From Vandiemenella viatica (Eukaryota; Arthropoda; Insecta; Orthoptera; Morabidae), in assembly GCA_031002005.1 (NCBI GenBank), contig JARYHS010009186.1, positions 179,888,437 to 179,952,436 of the forward strand: a stretch of 64,000 nt of DNA, given 5' to 3'. Position numbers and translations under genes: made by a program. Of the stretch, positions 12,450 to 22,861 are shown in pieces. How positions within the stretch are numbered: position 1 is the stretch's first letter; each line of letters begins with the position of its first letter. The notes beneath the pieces are model-generated. The model did no database searches, had not been told where the DNA came from, and worked only from the letters and a program-made list of their open reading frames with translations.

Positions 12450-15273
12450 TTGTTTCACTACCAACTTAATTTAAGGTATGACAAGGTTGAAATACTTGTA
12501 AATTTTAAACTATTTTCACTAAGCCAGACGATTTGATATTGTTGAGCATTAATTAAACATTTGCCTTACAATGATATTTGATGAAGATAATGAAAAGGAT
12601 TCTGTTATTGTCACTGAGAACTTTAAGATAAAACTAAATACAAATTTAAAAACCATCAACTCTTCAATTATGCTTTAATGTTTCTATTATAAAAAATGAA
12701 AGATTGATCTAATTAGACGAAATAAATCAAATATTTTTGTATAAATTTAACACATAGTTTTTCAGAAAATGCGATTCAGCAGTTTAGATGAACACTCGTC
12801 CTTCAACTGAATAACAGCTTCAGTAACCTTCCTCATCTTGCTACTTACTAAAACACTAATGACGGGCATTTAATCTGTAGATCTTTCATTGAGAAGTAAC
12901 TATTTTTTCTTGAACACCACAATAAGGAAAGCAGTAGGTACTCCCATGACGTAATACAGACCAGCTAACCTGCACCAGTCCATGGCAATAAATACCTGTA
13001 TAACTGTGAAGTAGATATTCTAATATAACCATCAAAGACTATTCTGGATTGCCAGTTTTACCGCTATCGCTAAATATTTAGATAAAATGATGTCTCCATA
13101 CGCATATTTTTCTCTGAAATTATTAAATTTACGAAAGCAACATTAGCATCGAGTAAGAATTTTTATAATTAGAGTAAATATACGTTTTTGTTTGATTTAT
13201 ACAAATAAAGAGAGAATGTAGCAACGAGATAACATTATGAAGTAAAATACCTAGGTTTCCGTTTCTTTTAAAACTTAGTGTTAATTAGAAATTACGGTTG
13301 TGCCTTGCGACCGAATTTCTCCTAGAGCCTACTTACTTGCTTTTATGCTTTGCTTAGCTTGGGCACCCTGCCAGGCAGAATCATCAGAACAGGTCAGGTA
13401 CCAGTCTGGAAACTAAGAGCGTCGTTCCAAAAGACAGAGGCTCTAATTTAAAAGATGACGACGAAGTCAGTTTGCATTTATAATTTTCTGTAGATGCGTA
13501 TATGATGATACCGTCATAAATACGGAAGGTGAGAGATATCAACAGATTTTACATTCGCATTGTAATTCTGCGTGAACAGGTATAGAAAGTACATCAATAA
13601 GTATATGAATCCGAATAGAACTAGGACAGCCATTTTGCTGTTATCCAGCTTATGGTGAAATAAACAAAGGATATTAAGGTGACAGAAGAAACTGTTAGTA
13701 AAATTCTGTATACATTAAAGATTGCAACAACGACTGAGAAGACTAGACCGGAGAAAAATTTATCAGTTTGACAAACACAGTAGCGTAAAACACATTAAGA
13801 CAAATTTAGAAGATTCGTAAACAGATGGTAACTTTAAATCTTCTCCGTGAATATAAATTGTCTCCCGTGTTTCTCGATGACATGAATGTATCATTTACAT
13901 CTACGTATCTATTCAATCGGAAGCAGTAATCCTGAGTAAAACAGCCTAAAAGATTTCGAATAGGCACATAGAAACCATACTGTCTAGAGAAAGGTGTCTT
14001 AGAATTCTTTTACTGCAGGATTCCCGTTTTCATGAAGTTCTGACGTAGTTGAGCGCTAAGAAACGACGTTTAATTTTCTATAAAAGCATTGTAAATTAAC
14101 GGAGAATAAAAGGGAGATAAGAGTACAATCTCTAAATTAATCGAGCTACACTGTCATTTTGTCATTATTTTTCGTATACTCTGGGACATATAGGAGGATA
14201 TCACATTAAACGAGGCGATGCAGCACCTATGTATTGTTGTTGTAATAAACAAATACGCCAAGAGGAAAAAAAGGCAAAATATATGGTTTGGAAGCAAAAA
14301 CAACTCAAACAAACAAAATTCCATTTTTCGATTTGAAGACTTAAATATTTTGTTTTGTTTTTATATATTCCTTCATATAAATGATAACAACAAACATGTG
14401 TTTATGAAAGTTTAAAACCAAAAAGGTTTTATTTAATTTATGAGAGGCTCTAGAACCAAGAACATTGATTTCTGAATGAAGTTACAAAAGCATTCATATG
14501 CTATAGTGAAAGGTCAAAAGGAAACGAAGTCATCACTTCTAGAGACACTGCAAGAATGCGACACTGAAACGCTGAAAAACTCTCATTTGTTTTTTCCGAT
14601 TGTTCCTCTTTTCCTGCTCTACTGGTTGTTATAGGAAACTTAAAAATGAAGTATGCGTTATATCCAGAAAAGAAAGGAGTAGTGGCGGTGCGGTAACAGA
14701 CTATTAACCGACAGCGAAATCCTTATAGCACTTTCCCCGCAGGTCCGTTACGTGACGCAGGCCAGAGCCTGCCTGACTGGTGGCTCCACTGCTCCCAAAT
14801 GAACTTGATAAGTAACAGGCCAGGCAACTCAACTAAACCTTTCATTTGAATCAGTCAACTAGATTCACAGTTTAGAATCACTGATTGTTGTGTGGTTCGC
14901 GGACCAGGTTTCTCAATCTGCGCTCCACAGTCTACTAGTCTACTAGTGGTCAGTGAAGATGGTAACTATTATAAATTTGGATACCGTATTCGCTCTGTGT
15001 AAGGCTATAAGCGAGTGTAAACCGTAAACCGGAATTTCTAAAAGCCACGAATATTTTTTCAATGACCACGCAAAGATCTGACATTTCCAAGACGAGTATA
15101 GGACAGCATTGTTTCTACAATTGTCTATTAGTTTCCAGTTGGCATTAAAAAGAGCCCCGTTCGTCTAAGGATTAAGTAAATGACCGTTTTCTACAGTCTT
15201 GTAGTAGGTGCGTGATACGGTGCTGAATAAAACAAAAATAAAAAAGTTCTGGCGTTTTCCATTTTATTTTGTA
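12450..15273. other. AT-rich stretch without recognised gene
   Basis: Only short frames with no family resemblance. A GC-richer interval lies near 14690-14800, without recognised function. Confidence 0.45.
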
Positions 15274-15281
15274 CATTCAAG

Positions 15282-15994
15282 CAGTGCTGCCAGCCTCTTT
15301 GCTTTGAATATCCGTAGATGGCCACTAAAATTTCGAGGATTGGGTACAAAAATCCGGAGACTGGCTAACTAAAAGACTAAAATAATAATTATTGAAGAGA
15401 GAGTCAAAATTAAGAATACTTTTTATTTCCAGATCTTTAAAATATGAAATACAAAATGCTATTCTACATTGAAAGTAAGGAATATCTCTGAACATGTTTT
15501 ATACAGCGTCAGTTTTATCGCTGTTGCTGCTGTGCCTACTTTTTTTTTGGGTGGGGGGGGGACTATACATTATCTAATTTCTTTGTTGAGATTAAATTTA
15601 GCATATCTTTGGTAATAGGAAATGTTAAATACTGCGAACACTTTTGCTCTCGGATATTGGTTAATCCTTTTCGGAAGGCACTGCTTTGTAAGCCGTGCCA
15701 GCGAGACCGAGCATAAAGACTGCGCCGATAGTTCTGTTTTACAGTCTTTTAAGATCTATAAAATTTATAATCAAACAAAATATGAGCTTTATTTAAATCG
15801 CTGGTTCACACGATTCAAACGATTAACAATTATTAACAATTCTGTAATGCATTAACACTATACCCTCAAAGTTTAAGAAAACAGCAATATAAGAAAAAAT
15901 CAACAAATAGTAAAAAATATAAAAAATCCGAAAATCCGAACTTTTTATAAATATCCGTAGATCTGTGGATAAATCCGTAGAAATGGCAGCACTG
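15282..15994. mobile_element. Non-autonomous hAT element (713 bp)
   Basis: Terminal inverted repeats CAGTGCTGCCA / TGGCAGCACTG (11 bp, perfect) are flanked by a perfect 8-bp duplication CATTCAAG (15274-15281 and 15995-16002). A CAG-type end with 8-bp TSD is diagnostic of hAT. Subterminal motifs ATCCGTAGAT recur in both orientations. No transposase frame is present. A G-run follows a T-run at about 15541-15560. Confidence 0.93.
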
Positions 15995-16002
15995 CATTCA
16001 AG

Positions 16003-16839
16003 TCGGTGGTCTCGTGTAGCATCCAGCCTATAGGAAGATTATTAGAAATTCAATTGTTTACTCAATACTAAGAGTCTGGACAATAAATCAATAATACATC
16101 ATTAACTTTTATTAGTTCACTTCCAGTATCTTATTGGTGTTTCCGTAGGAATTCTAAACATGCTATTATATTTACTATGTTATAATGGTACAGTAAAATA
16201 TGTACCAGAAATTAATAATATACATGTAGACAAAAAAAATAGTTTGTGGTCCGCCGCATTATTTTAGACTATTTACTGGTCCTCGGGCTGAAAATTATGA
16301 GAAACGCTGCTTTAGACTAGTTAGAAATAAGTATCGTGAAGCCACTTTACAATGGGGCAGAGGCAATGACAGACGAATCGTGTTTTACAAATACACCCGG
16401 TTAGTTACCGGAAAGGATTTTATCTGTAAACAACGCTGAGAAAACCTCCGATCTTACATATTTGAAATAGTTGTTATTTTTAATGATAATTTTCTTAGGG
16501 TTTCTTAAATAAATGAATCCATTGACCTTAGCGTTATGTAGCAATGTTCTTACAAAGTTACGGTTTGAAATTCCTTGAGCAGAAAAAAAATCTATAAGCT
16601 GAATTGATATGAGTAGAGTCTGTGTTTACATAAGGTCAACTACAAAATGTCTTGAAACACCTTGTCGCCTTTAAAACGTTCTGCAACTCGTCTCGTAAAG
16701 TATCGCTAAGACATCGTGAACGGGTTAGCAAGTTCAAGCCAGGTTGGTGGAAGACATTATCATCATTCGGGTCTTGGTCAGCAGGTTTGATGAGATGGAC
16801 GTGTATAATTTCTGCCAGAGTCCTGATTTAAATTCCAAT
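16003..16839. other. Stretch without recognised gene
   Basis: No coding motif recognised. A hAT-like sequence GAGAAACGCTG near 16290 has no convincing partner terminus. Confidence 0.4.
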
Positions 16840-17009
16840 CCTCTCGGCAAAGCGTATAAGAAGATGGGACGCAACACTTTTGTAATATAGATGAATGCAA
16901 TTTGTGTATTTATAAACGTTTCTCGGAAAACAAACCGACTAATATTATTATTGATGCACAATATTTCGGCGACATAAAACTCCGACGCCATCTTCAGGTG
17001 CAGTTGTAA
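16840..17009 (-). mobile_element. Penelope-like element, 3' terminal region (left copy)
   Basis: On the - strand this matches the sequence following the right-hand Penelope-like copy at 18480-18575: both carry ACTGCACCT(G/A)AAGATGGCG, then GCCGAAATATTGTGCATC, then a TCGG..GTTT..CCGAGAAACG segment. It is separated from its own coding part (17785-18100) by a later insertion at about 17010-17785; rejoining the flanks restores the uninterrupted order seen in the right copy. Confidence 0.7.
16955..17002 (-). ncRNA. Hammerhead-ribozyme-like motif (intact core)
   Basis: Read on the - strand: stem I strand TGCAC, core CTGAAGA (fits CUGANGA), stem II GGCG...CGCC, core GAA, then ATATT and the complementary stem I strand GTGCA. 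Between GAA and stem I, A15.1 can pair with U16.1 around a 2-nt loop, leaving U as the cleavage-site base. This is the minimal type I arrangement with very short stem III reported for Penelope-like elements. The architecture is seen directly; self-cleavage is inference. Confidence 0.6.
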
Positions 17010-17015
17010 GCATTT

Positions 17016-17280
17016 TTTTTTTTTTTTTTGTTACATGTTTATTATCTGATCAGCAAATTTAGCTTTACAGGATAATGTTGTCTTTTACAAATCATAGCAT
17101 TCTTATTGACATGGTTGAGGTCAGCCGATTAGGGCCCCTCAGTAACTACATAACAGTGATACAGTAAATATTTTCGACAATAGTGAAAACAGTAATAAGA
17201 ACAGTTATTAGTATTAAATATATATATATCAGTGTGAAAATAGTAAAAAAAAAAAAACACAGTTGTAACTGAAATTGATT
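17016..17280 (-). mobile_element. Inserted poly(A)-tailed retrosequence inside the Penelope-like copy
   Basis: On the - strand the segment ends in AGATAATAAACATG followed by a long A-tract (T-run at 17017-17035), so it has a poly(A) signal about 15 bases before its tail. This is the form of a LINE 3' end or a processed transcript. It lies inside the 775-bp insertion that splits the left Penelope-like copy. No coding sequence recognised. Confidence 0.45.
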
Positions 17281-17290
17281 TAAGATAACT

Positions 17291-17535
17291 TTTTTTTTTT
17301 TTAAACAGTTTAACGTCCCGTTTTAACTAACGTGGTCTTTAGAGACGGGAAAGGATGGGGGCAAGGAATGGGAAGGAATTCGGCCATGGCCTTTTGAAGG
17401 AAGCATCCCGGCATTCACCTGGAGTGATTTGGGGAAACCATGGAAAACCCAAATCTGGATGCCCGGACGGGGATTCGAACCGCCGTCCTCCCGAATGCGA
17501 GGCCAGAACGCTATCCGTTACACCACCACACTCGG
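17291..17535 (-). mobile_element. tRNA-derived SINE, family A, subtype with GGGACGTTAAACTG end
   Basis: The - strand head carries B-box GGTTCGAATCCCC and the family A body; its 3' end differs from other copies (CGTCTCTAAAGACCACG...GGGACGTTAAACTG, A-tail). Flanked by a perfect 12-bp TSD TTTAAGATAACT (17279-17290 and 17536-17547). Nested in the insertion that splits the Penelope-like copy. Confidence 0.9.
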
Positions 17536-17784
17536 TTTAAGATAACTACACTTTTGTTTATGAAATACATACAGTTTTTTAATTTTCAGCGCTGAGGATA
17601 ATCTTGTTTCACAATATATGGTTTACTGGTTCATTTCGTCTTCAATGTCACTGTTCGATAGATAAATGTCTTGAGGAAGGCGATTTTTTTTTTTTAGTCT
17701 AGTTTGACCCGTTCTTTTTCCTAGCTCATGAAACCACGCACCAGGTACTGAATTCATTCGTTTTATAAAATTTTTAGTTTGTTG

Positions 17785-18100
17785 CCTTGAAGTCTGCCTT
17801 GAGCGCGTTGTTTGAAAACAGGCATGGCAACGACAGACGTTGTTATGTTGCCTAGCAGCATCTCAGACGTCATTAGACGCCCGCGGAACACAAAAGGCAG
17901 AGCGTTGGTGACGAGTAGCCTCAATAACAGGAATCCATGCATCACTTATCTGGATCCTACAATCCCTGTTAACCAAATCAGAAGCGAGGCGAATTTCAAA
18001 CGCTTCATTAATGACACTGTCCCAGAAGCCTCTCGCATGTGTCAGCACCTTAGTTGCTTCGAAATCGAATCCATATCCTTCTGCCAAACTATGTTTCGCC
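17785..18100 (-). pseudogene. Penelope-like element ORF, C-terminal end (left copy, - strand)
   Basis: Reading leftward, the frame from about 18100 to the stop at 17863-17865 contains SLAEGYGFDF, THARGFWDSVINEAFEIRL and LVNRDCRIQISDAW. This order (His-Ser-Ala-type loop, then REA.EI, then NRD.G....W) is typical of the GIY-YIG endonuclease end of Penelope-like retroelements. Only the C-terminus is present. It sits head-to-head with a right copy at 18125-18575, giving an imperfect palindrome with about 70 bases between the arms. Confidence 0.75.
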
Positions 18101-18124
18101 AGACGATACGGTGTGTTTAAACAA

Positions 18125-18575
18125 CGTTGTTTGGAACTTGGGGGCAAAAAGGCAAATCCGCGATGGCGGAACATAGTTTGGCAGAAGGACATGGATTCGA
18201 TTTCTAAGCAACTAAGGTGCTGACACATGCGAGAAGCTTCTGGGACAGCGTCATTAATGAAGCGTTTGAAATTCGCCTCGCTTCTGATTTGGTTAACAGG
18301 GATTGTGGGTTCCAGATAGGTGATGCAAGGATTACTGTTATTGAAATTGCTCGTCACCAACGCTCTGCTTTTTGTGTTCCGCGGGCGTCTAATGACGTCT
18401 GAGATGCTGCTAAGCAACATAACAACGTCTGTCGTTGCCATGCCAGTTTTCAAACAACGCGCTCAAAGCAGACTTCAAGGCTTACAACTGCACCTAAAGA
18501 TGGCGACGGAGGTTTATGTCGCCGAAATATTGTGCATCAATAATAATATTACTCGGTTTGTTTCCCGAGAAACGT
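18125..18575 (+). pseudogene. Penelope-like element ORF C-terminus and 3' end (right copy, + strand)
   Basis: Mirror image of the left copy: THARSFWDSVINEAFEIRL, LVNRDCGFQIGDA, stop at 18400-18402. An in-frame TAA at 18205-18207 replaces the Glu codon of the left copy, so this copy is broken. It continues, uninterrupted, through AGACTTCAAGGCTTACAAC into the hammerhead-like 3' region, showing what the left copy looked like before it was split. Confidence 0.75.
18489..18536 (+). ncRNA. Hammerhead-like motif, core mutated
   Basis: Same layout as the left copy: stem I TGCAC/GTGCA; stem II here is a perfect 6-bp GGCGAC/GTCGCC, then GAAATATT. But the core reads CTAAAGA instead of CTGAAGA, changing the invariant G5, so cleavage activity is not expected. 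Confidence 0.5.
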
Positions 18576-19050
18576 ATATATATATAAACACACTTTTGAT
18601 GCTGATTCGTCCGTCGGAGTTGCACTTTGAGGGTCCCTTTTTGTCTTACAGAAGAGTAAGTCTGAATAGGCCAACTTTGGGTTTTACCTCCTTGTTTTAT
18701 CTCTCATTCTAAACAACAGACCACTCCCAATACTTACCATTACTACCTTCCTCACATACAATGGTAAGTATGAACAACATCTACACCAGTGAAGGCAAAA
18801 GCAGACCACGCCATTTAATTGTTTCTATGACGGGTAACATACTACATAATAATTGGAAACACACAAGCACCAGATATCTCAAATGCTGTATTTGAAATTT
18901 CTAGAAATCAACCTGACAGACTTGTCACGTGCCTTTTATAGTTATTATAACTAATATCTGGATGTTGTGGATCATTTTTTCCTCAATTGCTGATAATATT
19001 AATAAATAAATTACGCCAAAGCAATTGACTATTTTGTGTTTATTTGTCTC

Positions 19051-19091
19051 CCGTACGCGTTTCACTTCTTTTGCAGAAGCATCTTCAGCGG
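19051..19091 (-). ncRNA. Hammerhead-like motif, left arm of long inverted repeat
   Basis: On the - strand: CCG, CTGAAGA, stem II CTTCT...AGAAG, GAA, ACGCGTA, CGG. Stem I is only 3 bp (CCG/CGG) and the base of stem II has an unpaired TG/T bulge, so this is weaker than the 16955-17002 example. The ACGC.TA segment after GAA is shared with the motif at 25971-26013. Confidence 0.4.
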
Positions 19092-20023
19092 TTTTTTTCT
19101 GTTAATTATGTACAAAAGTTGTAAGCAGGTTATGTTTGTGGTTTGTACAGTGGAATGAATTATTATCTAACTTATAATCTACTTCATACTGTGGTCTATT
19201 GTGTTTCTTTTATCTCCATTCTCAGCATCAGTGCTTTTGCATTTTCGGTGGGAAGTGTCTTCATGTTTGAGATTCACAACACTACACTTTATTGCACTGC
19301 ACTATGTGTTTGTTATTACTTTCAAATGGCCGTTCTGTTTTGTTTACTAAGCATGGAGTTTTTGTAGTTATGCGGTGCTGTTTTTTTCAGTCTTCTATTG
19401 TTTTGTCGGTTTTTTCAAATATAAATGATTTCAGTAGTTGTTGTTTTGTATGTCCATATTTACTGTTGTTTTTCTGTGTCGATGTTTCTATTTTATTTTA
19501 GCATTTATTTTAGCTAACATTCGAAGAAAACTACCACATACAAAAAAGCACTAACAGAAGGAAAACGAATAATAAATGAATACACAAACCTCACACACCC
19601 AACACTATACAAAACACTGAAGCCAAAATAAAATAGAAACTTCGACACAGAAAAACAACAGTAAATATGGACATACAAAACAACAACTACTGAAATCATT
19701 TATATTTTAAAAAACCGCAAAACAATAGAAGATTGAAAAAAAAAACAGCACCGCATAACTACAAAAACTCCATGCTTAGTAAACAAAACAGAACGGCCAT
19801 TTGCAAGTAATAACAAACACATAGTGCAGTGCAATAAAGCGTAGTGTTGTGAATATCAAACATGAAGACACTTCCCACCGAAAATGCAAAAGCACTGATT
19901 CTGAGAATGGAGCTAAAAGAAATACAATAGACCACAATATGTAAGTAGATTATAAGTTAGATAATAATTCATTCCACTTTACAAACCTGCTTACAACTTT
20001 TGTACATAATTAACAGAAAAAAA

Positions 20024-20064
20024 CCGCTGAAGATGCTTCTGCAAAAGAAGTGAAACGCGTACGG
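20024..20064 (+). ncRNA. Hammerhead-like motif, right arm of long inverted repeat
   Basis: Identical in layout to the left-arm motif, on the + strand: CCG-CTGAAGA-stem II-GAA-ACGCGTA-CGG, followed by AATAAACAC. Conservation of all core bases in both arms supports a conserved element end. Confidence 0.4.
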
Positions 20065-20129
20065 GAGACAAATAAACACAAAAAAGTCAATTGCTTTGGC
20101 GTAATTTATTTATTAATGTTATAACTAGT

Positions 20130-20479
20130 GTATATGTTATGCTCAAAGAACAAAAACGCTCATTCAGTGAAAAAACGTCCACAACGCTTTGTGGTTTTCT
20201 TAAAGACAGCAATAACACGTTATTCACGTTATGGCACTTAAAAGAATTAGCAAGAACGCGCTGTGGCTAACAAAAAAGCCACAACATTAAATTCGCGTAA
20301 TAATTGCGTTGTGATTACTAAGAAAAGCCACAACGCATTCTGAACGTTAGCTGATGCAACCACGGAGAAGTTGTAACTACATATTCTGGATGTTAAATAA
20401 TGATCAGGTGATGTTAAGAAAATAATTGTTTTTTTTTACATTATCGTTTCTTTATTTTAAATCGCTATCTGAAGAGCGG
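20130..20479 (+). repeat. Left terminal inverted repeat, outer part
   Basis: Pairs with the reverse complement of about 23050-23419. It holds several copies of a near-palindromic motif related to CCACAACGCGTTGTGG (near 20190, 20260, 20290 and 20330), which also occurs in the right arm. Confidence 0.75.
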
Positions 20480-20756
20480 TTTAGTGGCTCAGTTGGTTAA
20501 GGCACGTCCCCGTAATGAATCCCGGTGTCTGCAGGAATTTTCACAGTCTTAAAAACTGACGTTCCCCTCTGACAAAGCTGTGCTTTGTCACGAAGTACGC
20601 TGGTTCGAATTCCCCTATTAGGATTACCAGGTTAGATTAGGTTAGGGTAGCCATGACAGAGGCGCATGCACCGCAAATCGAAACTGTCAACCGGTGATCG
20701 AACTATTCTTCTGGGTTTCGCGGCCAACAATTCCATATGCCCTCTTTTTTCACCAT
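20480..20756 (+). mobile_element. tRNA-derived SINE, family B, inserted in a TIR arm
   Basis: Head with TAGTGGCTCAGTTGGTTAAGG, body with GTCACGAAGTACGCTGG and GGTTCGAATTCCCC. It interrupts the left TIR: the right arm reads CACTATCTGACATA uninterrupted, while here TATCTGA occurs on both sides of the SINE (7-bp TSD, about 20473-20479 and 20758-20764). Confidence 0.8.
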
Positions 20757-20867
20757 TATCTGATATAAGTTTACAATCAAATTATTAAAATAAAGATAGT
20801 TGGCAACAAAATTATCAAGAATGTTGCAGAGTTATTTATTTTTACAAAAACGATTACCGTGACCTTT

Positions 20868-21107
20868 TAGCGAGAGCGGGGGGTAGCGGGAAAGCTTTGG
20901 TCTCGCATTCGGGAGGACTCGGGTTCGAATTACCAATCGGCCATCCAGAATTGGGTTTTCCATGGTTTTCCCAAATCACTCCAGGTGAATGCAGGGATGG
21001 TATCTTTAAAAAGACCATTGCCAAATTTCTTCCCGTTCCTTGCCCCCAGTCCTTCACCGCCTTTAATGACGTCGAAGTCGACGAAGCGTAAAGTCATAAG
21101 CAAAAAC
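20868..21107 (+). mobile_element. tRNA-derived SINE, family A, inserted in a TIR arm
   Basis: Family A head (CTCGCATTCGGGAGGAC, B-box GGGTTCGAATTACC), body GGGTTTTCCATGGTTTTCCC, end GACGAAGCGTAAAGTCATAA plus short A-tail. It is a second interruption of the left TIR, whose sequence resumes after about 21108. Confidence 0.85.
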
Positions 21108-21264
21108 ATTTTAAAAAACGTGAATTTTCAGTTACTTTTCATGTTCTTTAAACAAGATTTGCATTTTTTTTGTTGTCAATATTGTATCTTTTGGATGACA
21201 GCTTATTTTAGAAAAAGCTGAAAATTTAAATTTAGTTAAAAGATGTTTTGTTTGAGAAAATGAA

Positions 21265-21553
21265 ATGACACCTCAGGAGCTCACAAGTTTTCAGGGTCAT
21301 AAATATGTTCACATTGTCTGTGGAAACAGCAACGAGAATAAGGGATTTGGTTCAAATGTCATATGTAAGCTCTGTTTAAGAAAGAACAGCATCATTGTTG
21401 AGAGTGTGAGTGACAAATCTGGCCACGAGAAACAGGTATATAAAATGATTTCACTACCCAACTCGAAATTTCCTCCAGTTGAAATTGGTTTTAATGTTTA
21501 AGTTAGGACACCCGACGTTGATGAGGACGTGCAGCTGCCAGAAACGTTTTAGC
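21265..21553 (+). pseudogene. KRBA2-like integrase C-terminal region, part 1
   Basis: Frame from 21265 reads VCGNSNENKGFGSNVICKLC, then a Gly/Lys-rich link, then KMISLPNSKFPPVEIGFNV, an in-frame TAA at 21499-21501, and VRTPDVDEDVQLPE. This resembles the C-terminal region of proteins annotated KRAB-A domain-containing protein 2-like in insects (mobile-element integrase relatives; a CxxC pair, then an SKFP..N.GD.V..PVPDVDRG segment). The frame breaks at a LINE tail at 21554 and resumes at 22724. Family assignment is from memory of the motif order; a search is needed to confirm it. Confidence 0.6.
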
Positions 21554-22715
21554 TTTTTTTTTTTTTTTTTTTGCTGTCAGTCTTTTGACTGGTTTGATGC
21601 AATACTCCATCTCTTCCTATCTTGTGCTAATCTCTTCATCTCTACATATCCCCTTACAACCCACATCCTCAATTATCTGCTTCATATATTCTAATCTCTG
21701 TCTTCCTCTACAGTTCTTACCCCCGACTGTTCCCTCCACCAGCAAATTAACTAATCCAACATGTCTCAAAATAATATGACCTACCCTCTTCTTTCTGTAA
21801 GCTTCTTCCACAAACTTCTTTCCTCACCCATCATTTGCAAAACTGGTTCATTTTTTACTTTCTCTGTCCACTTAATTTTCAGCATTCTTCTGTAGCACCA
21901 CATTTCAGAAGCTTCAATTTTCATTGTTTCCGGTATTCCTAAAGTCCATTTTTCGCTACCGTTAAGTGCTGTGCTCCACACATAGAGTTTTAAAAAGTTT
22001 TTTCTAATTCCTAGATCAATATTTGAAACTAAAAGATTTCTCTTTTTCATGAAGGCTTTTTTTGCTAGTTCTATTCTATTTTTAACACCATTCCTGCTTC
22101 GACCATAGGTTGTAATTTTGCTTCCTAAGTAACAGAATTCACTTACTTCTCGAATTGAATTCGATCCTATTTTTATATTTAATCTGCTAGTATTGGTATC
22201 ATTTCTGCTACATTTCATCACTTTAGTCTTGCTTTGATTTATATTTAGTCCAAAATCTTCCTTCAGTATTTTGTTCATGCCATTCAGTAATTTCTCAATG
22301 TCCTCAGCTCTTTCTGTTAACAAGACAATGTCATCGGCCAATCGTAGCATACTGATTTTTTCTCCCTGAACACTTATGCCACATGGAAATTATTCTTTTA
22401 CTTTCTTTATTACTTCCTCTACATACAAGTTGAATATTAACGGGGATAGACTACAACCTTGTCTCACGCCCTTTTTAACTGATGCTTGTCTCTCATGATT
22501 CTCTACTTTTATTACAGCCATTTTATTCTTATATAGTTTATAAAGTATTCTTCTATCTCGATACTTTAGACCTGACTTCTTTAAAATTTTGAACATCTTG
22601 TCCCACCTAACATTATCAAAAGCTTTTTCTAAAACAACAAATGCCATAAAAGTATCTTTCTTTTTCTTGATCCGCCCTTCAAGTATTGTTGTTATGAGCA
22701 GTAATCCATCAGGTC
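21554..22715 (-). pseudogene. 5'-truncated LINE with reverse transcriptase, broken
   Basis: On the - strand: TFMAFVVLEKAFDNVRWDKM, VKKGVRQGCSLSPLIFNLYV (RT palm motifs), LRLADDIVLL (the F/LADD catalytic motif), FCYLGSKIT, then GEERSLWKK and GHIILRH, the order of APE-type LINE reverse transcriptases common in insects. Breaks: in-frame TAA at 22390-22392 between the palm and the ADD motif, and a frameshift near 21800. The 3' end is a poly(A) tract (T-run 21554-21571); the 5' end is truncated near 22700-22720, where the interrupted KRBA2-like frame resumes. Confidence 0.85.
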
Positions 22716-22723
22716 TCTATTAG

Positions 22724-22861
22724 TTAGGAAACAAGGAAAGTCTACTCGATCTACTTTCTGCTCGTAATGAATTTACAGTTTCAGAGAGTAACTTTATTAA
22801 AATTCAGGACGTACCCTCAACTCCTTTAACACTTCGCTTAGCATCTACGTTATCATCTTGA
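22724..22861 (+). pseudogene. KRBA2-like integrase C-terminal region, part 2
   Basis: Frame reads LGNKESLLDLLSARNEFTV, then IKIQDVPSTPLTLRLAS and stop at 22859-22861. It continues part 1 in the expected order (an LGTK-type turn, then RNEFT, then a DVP...SLR segment), so the LINE between them is an insertion into this frame. The adjacent right TIR arm begins at once after it. Confidence 0.6.

Larger units (their letters stand above)
18998..20117. repeat. Long inverted repeat (about 500-bp arms) with hammerhead-like ends
   Basis: Arms 18998-19499 and 19624-20117 are near-perfect reverse complements, starting and ending TTAATAAATAAATTACGCC / GGCGTAATTTATTTATTAA. The 124-bp spacer continues the right arm's sequence inward. 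A + strand frame through the spacer ends KRIINEYTNLTHPTLYKTLK then stop, plausibly an element C-terminus. The topology matches the inverted Penelope-like pair immediately to the left: both arms read outward and each carries a hammerhead-like motif near its outer end. Confidence 0.85.

Noticed and set aside
14905..16302. Possible hAT element from GGTTTCTCA to GAGAAACGCTG
   Set aside because: The ends match over only a few bases and no 8-bp duplication flanks them.
17863..18453. 196-codon open frame on the - strand
   Set aside because: It runs across the palindrome centre: its first half is antisense to the right Penelope-like copy and only its last part is the real left-copy C-terminus. The + strand frame at 17812-18120 is the matching shadow.
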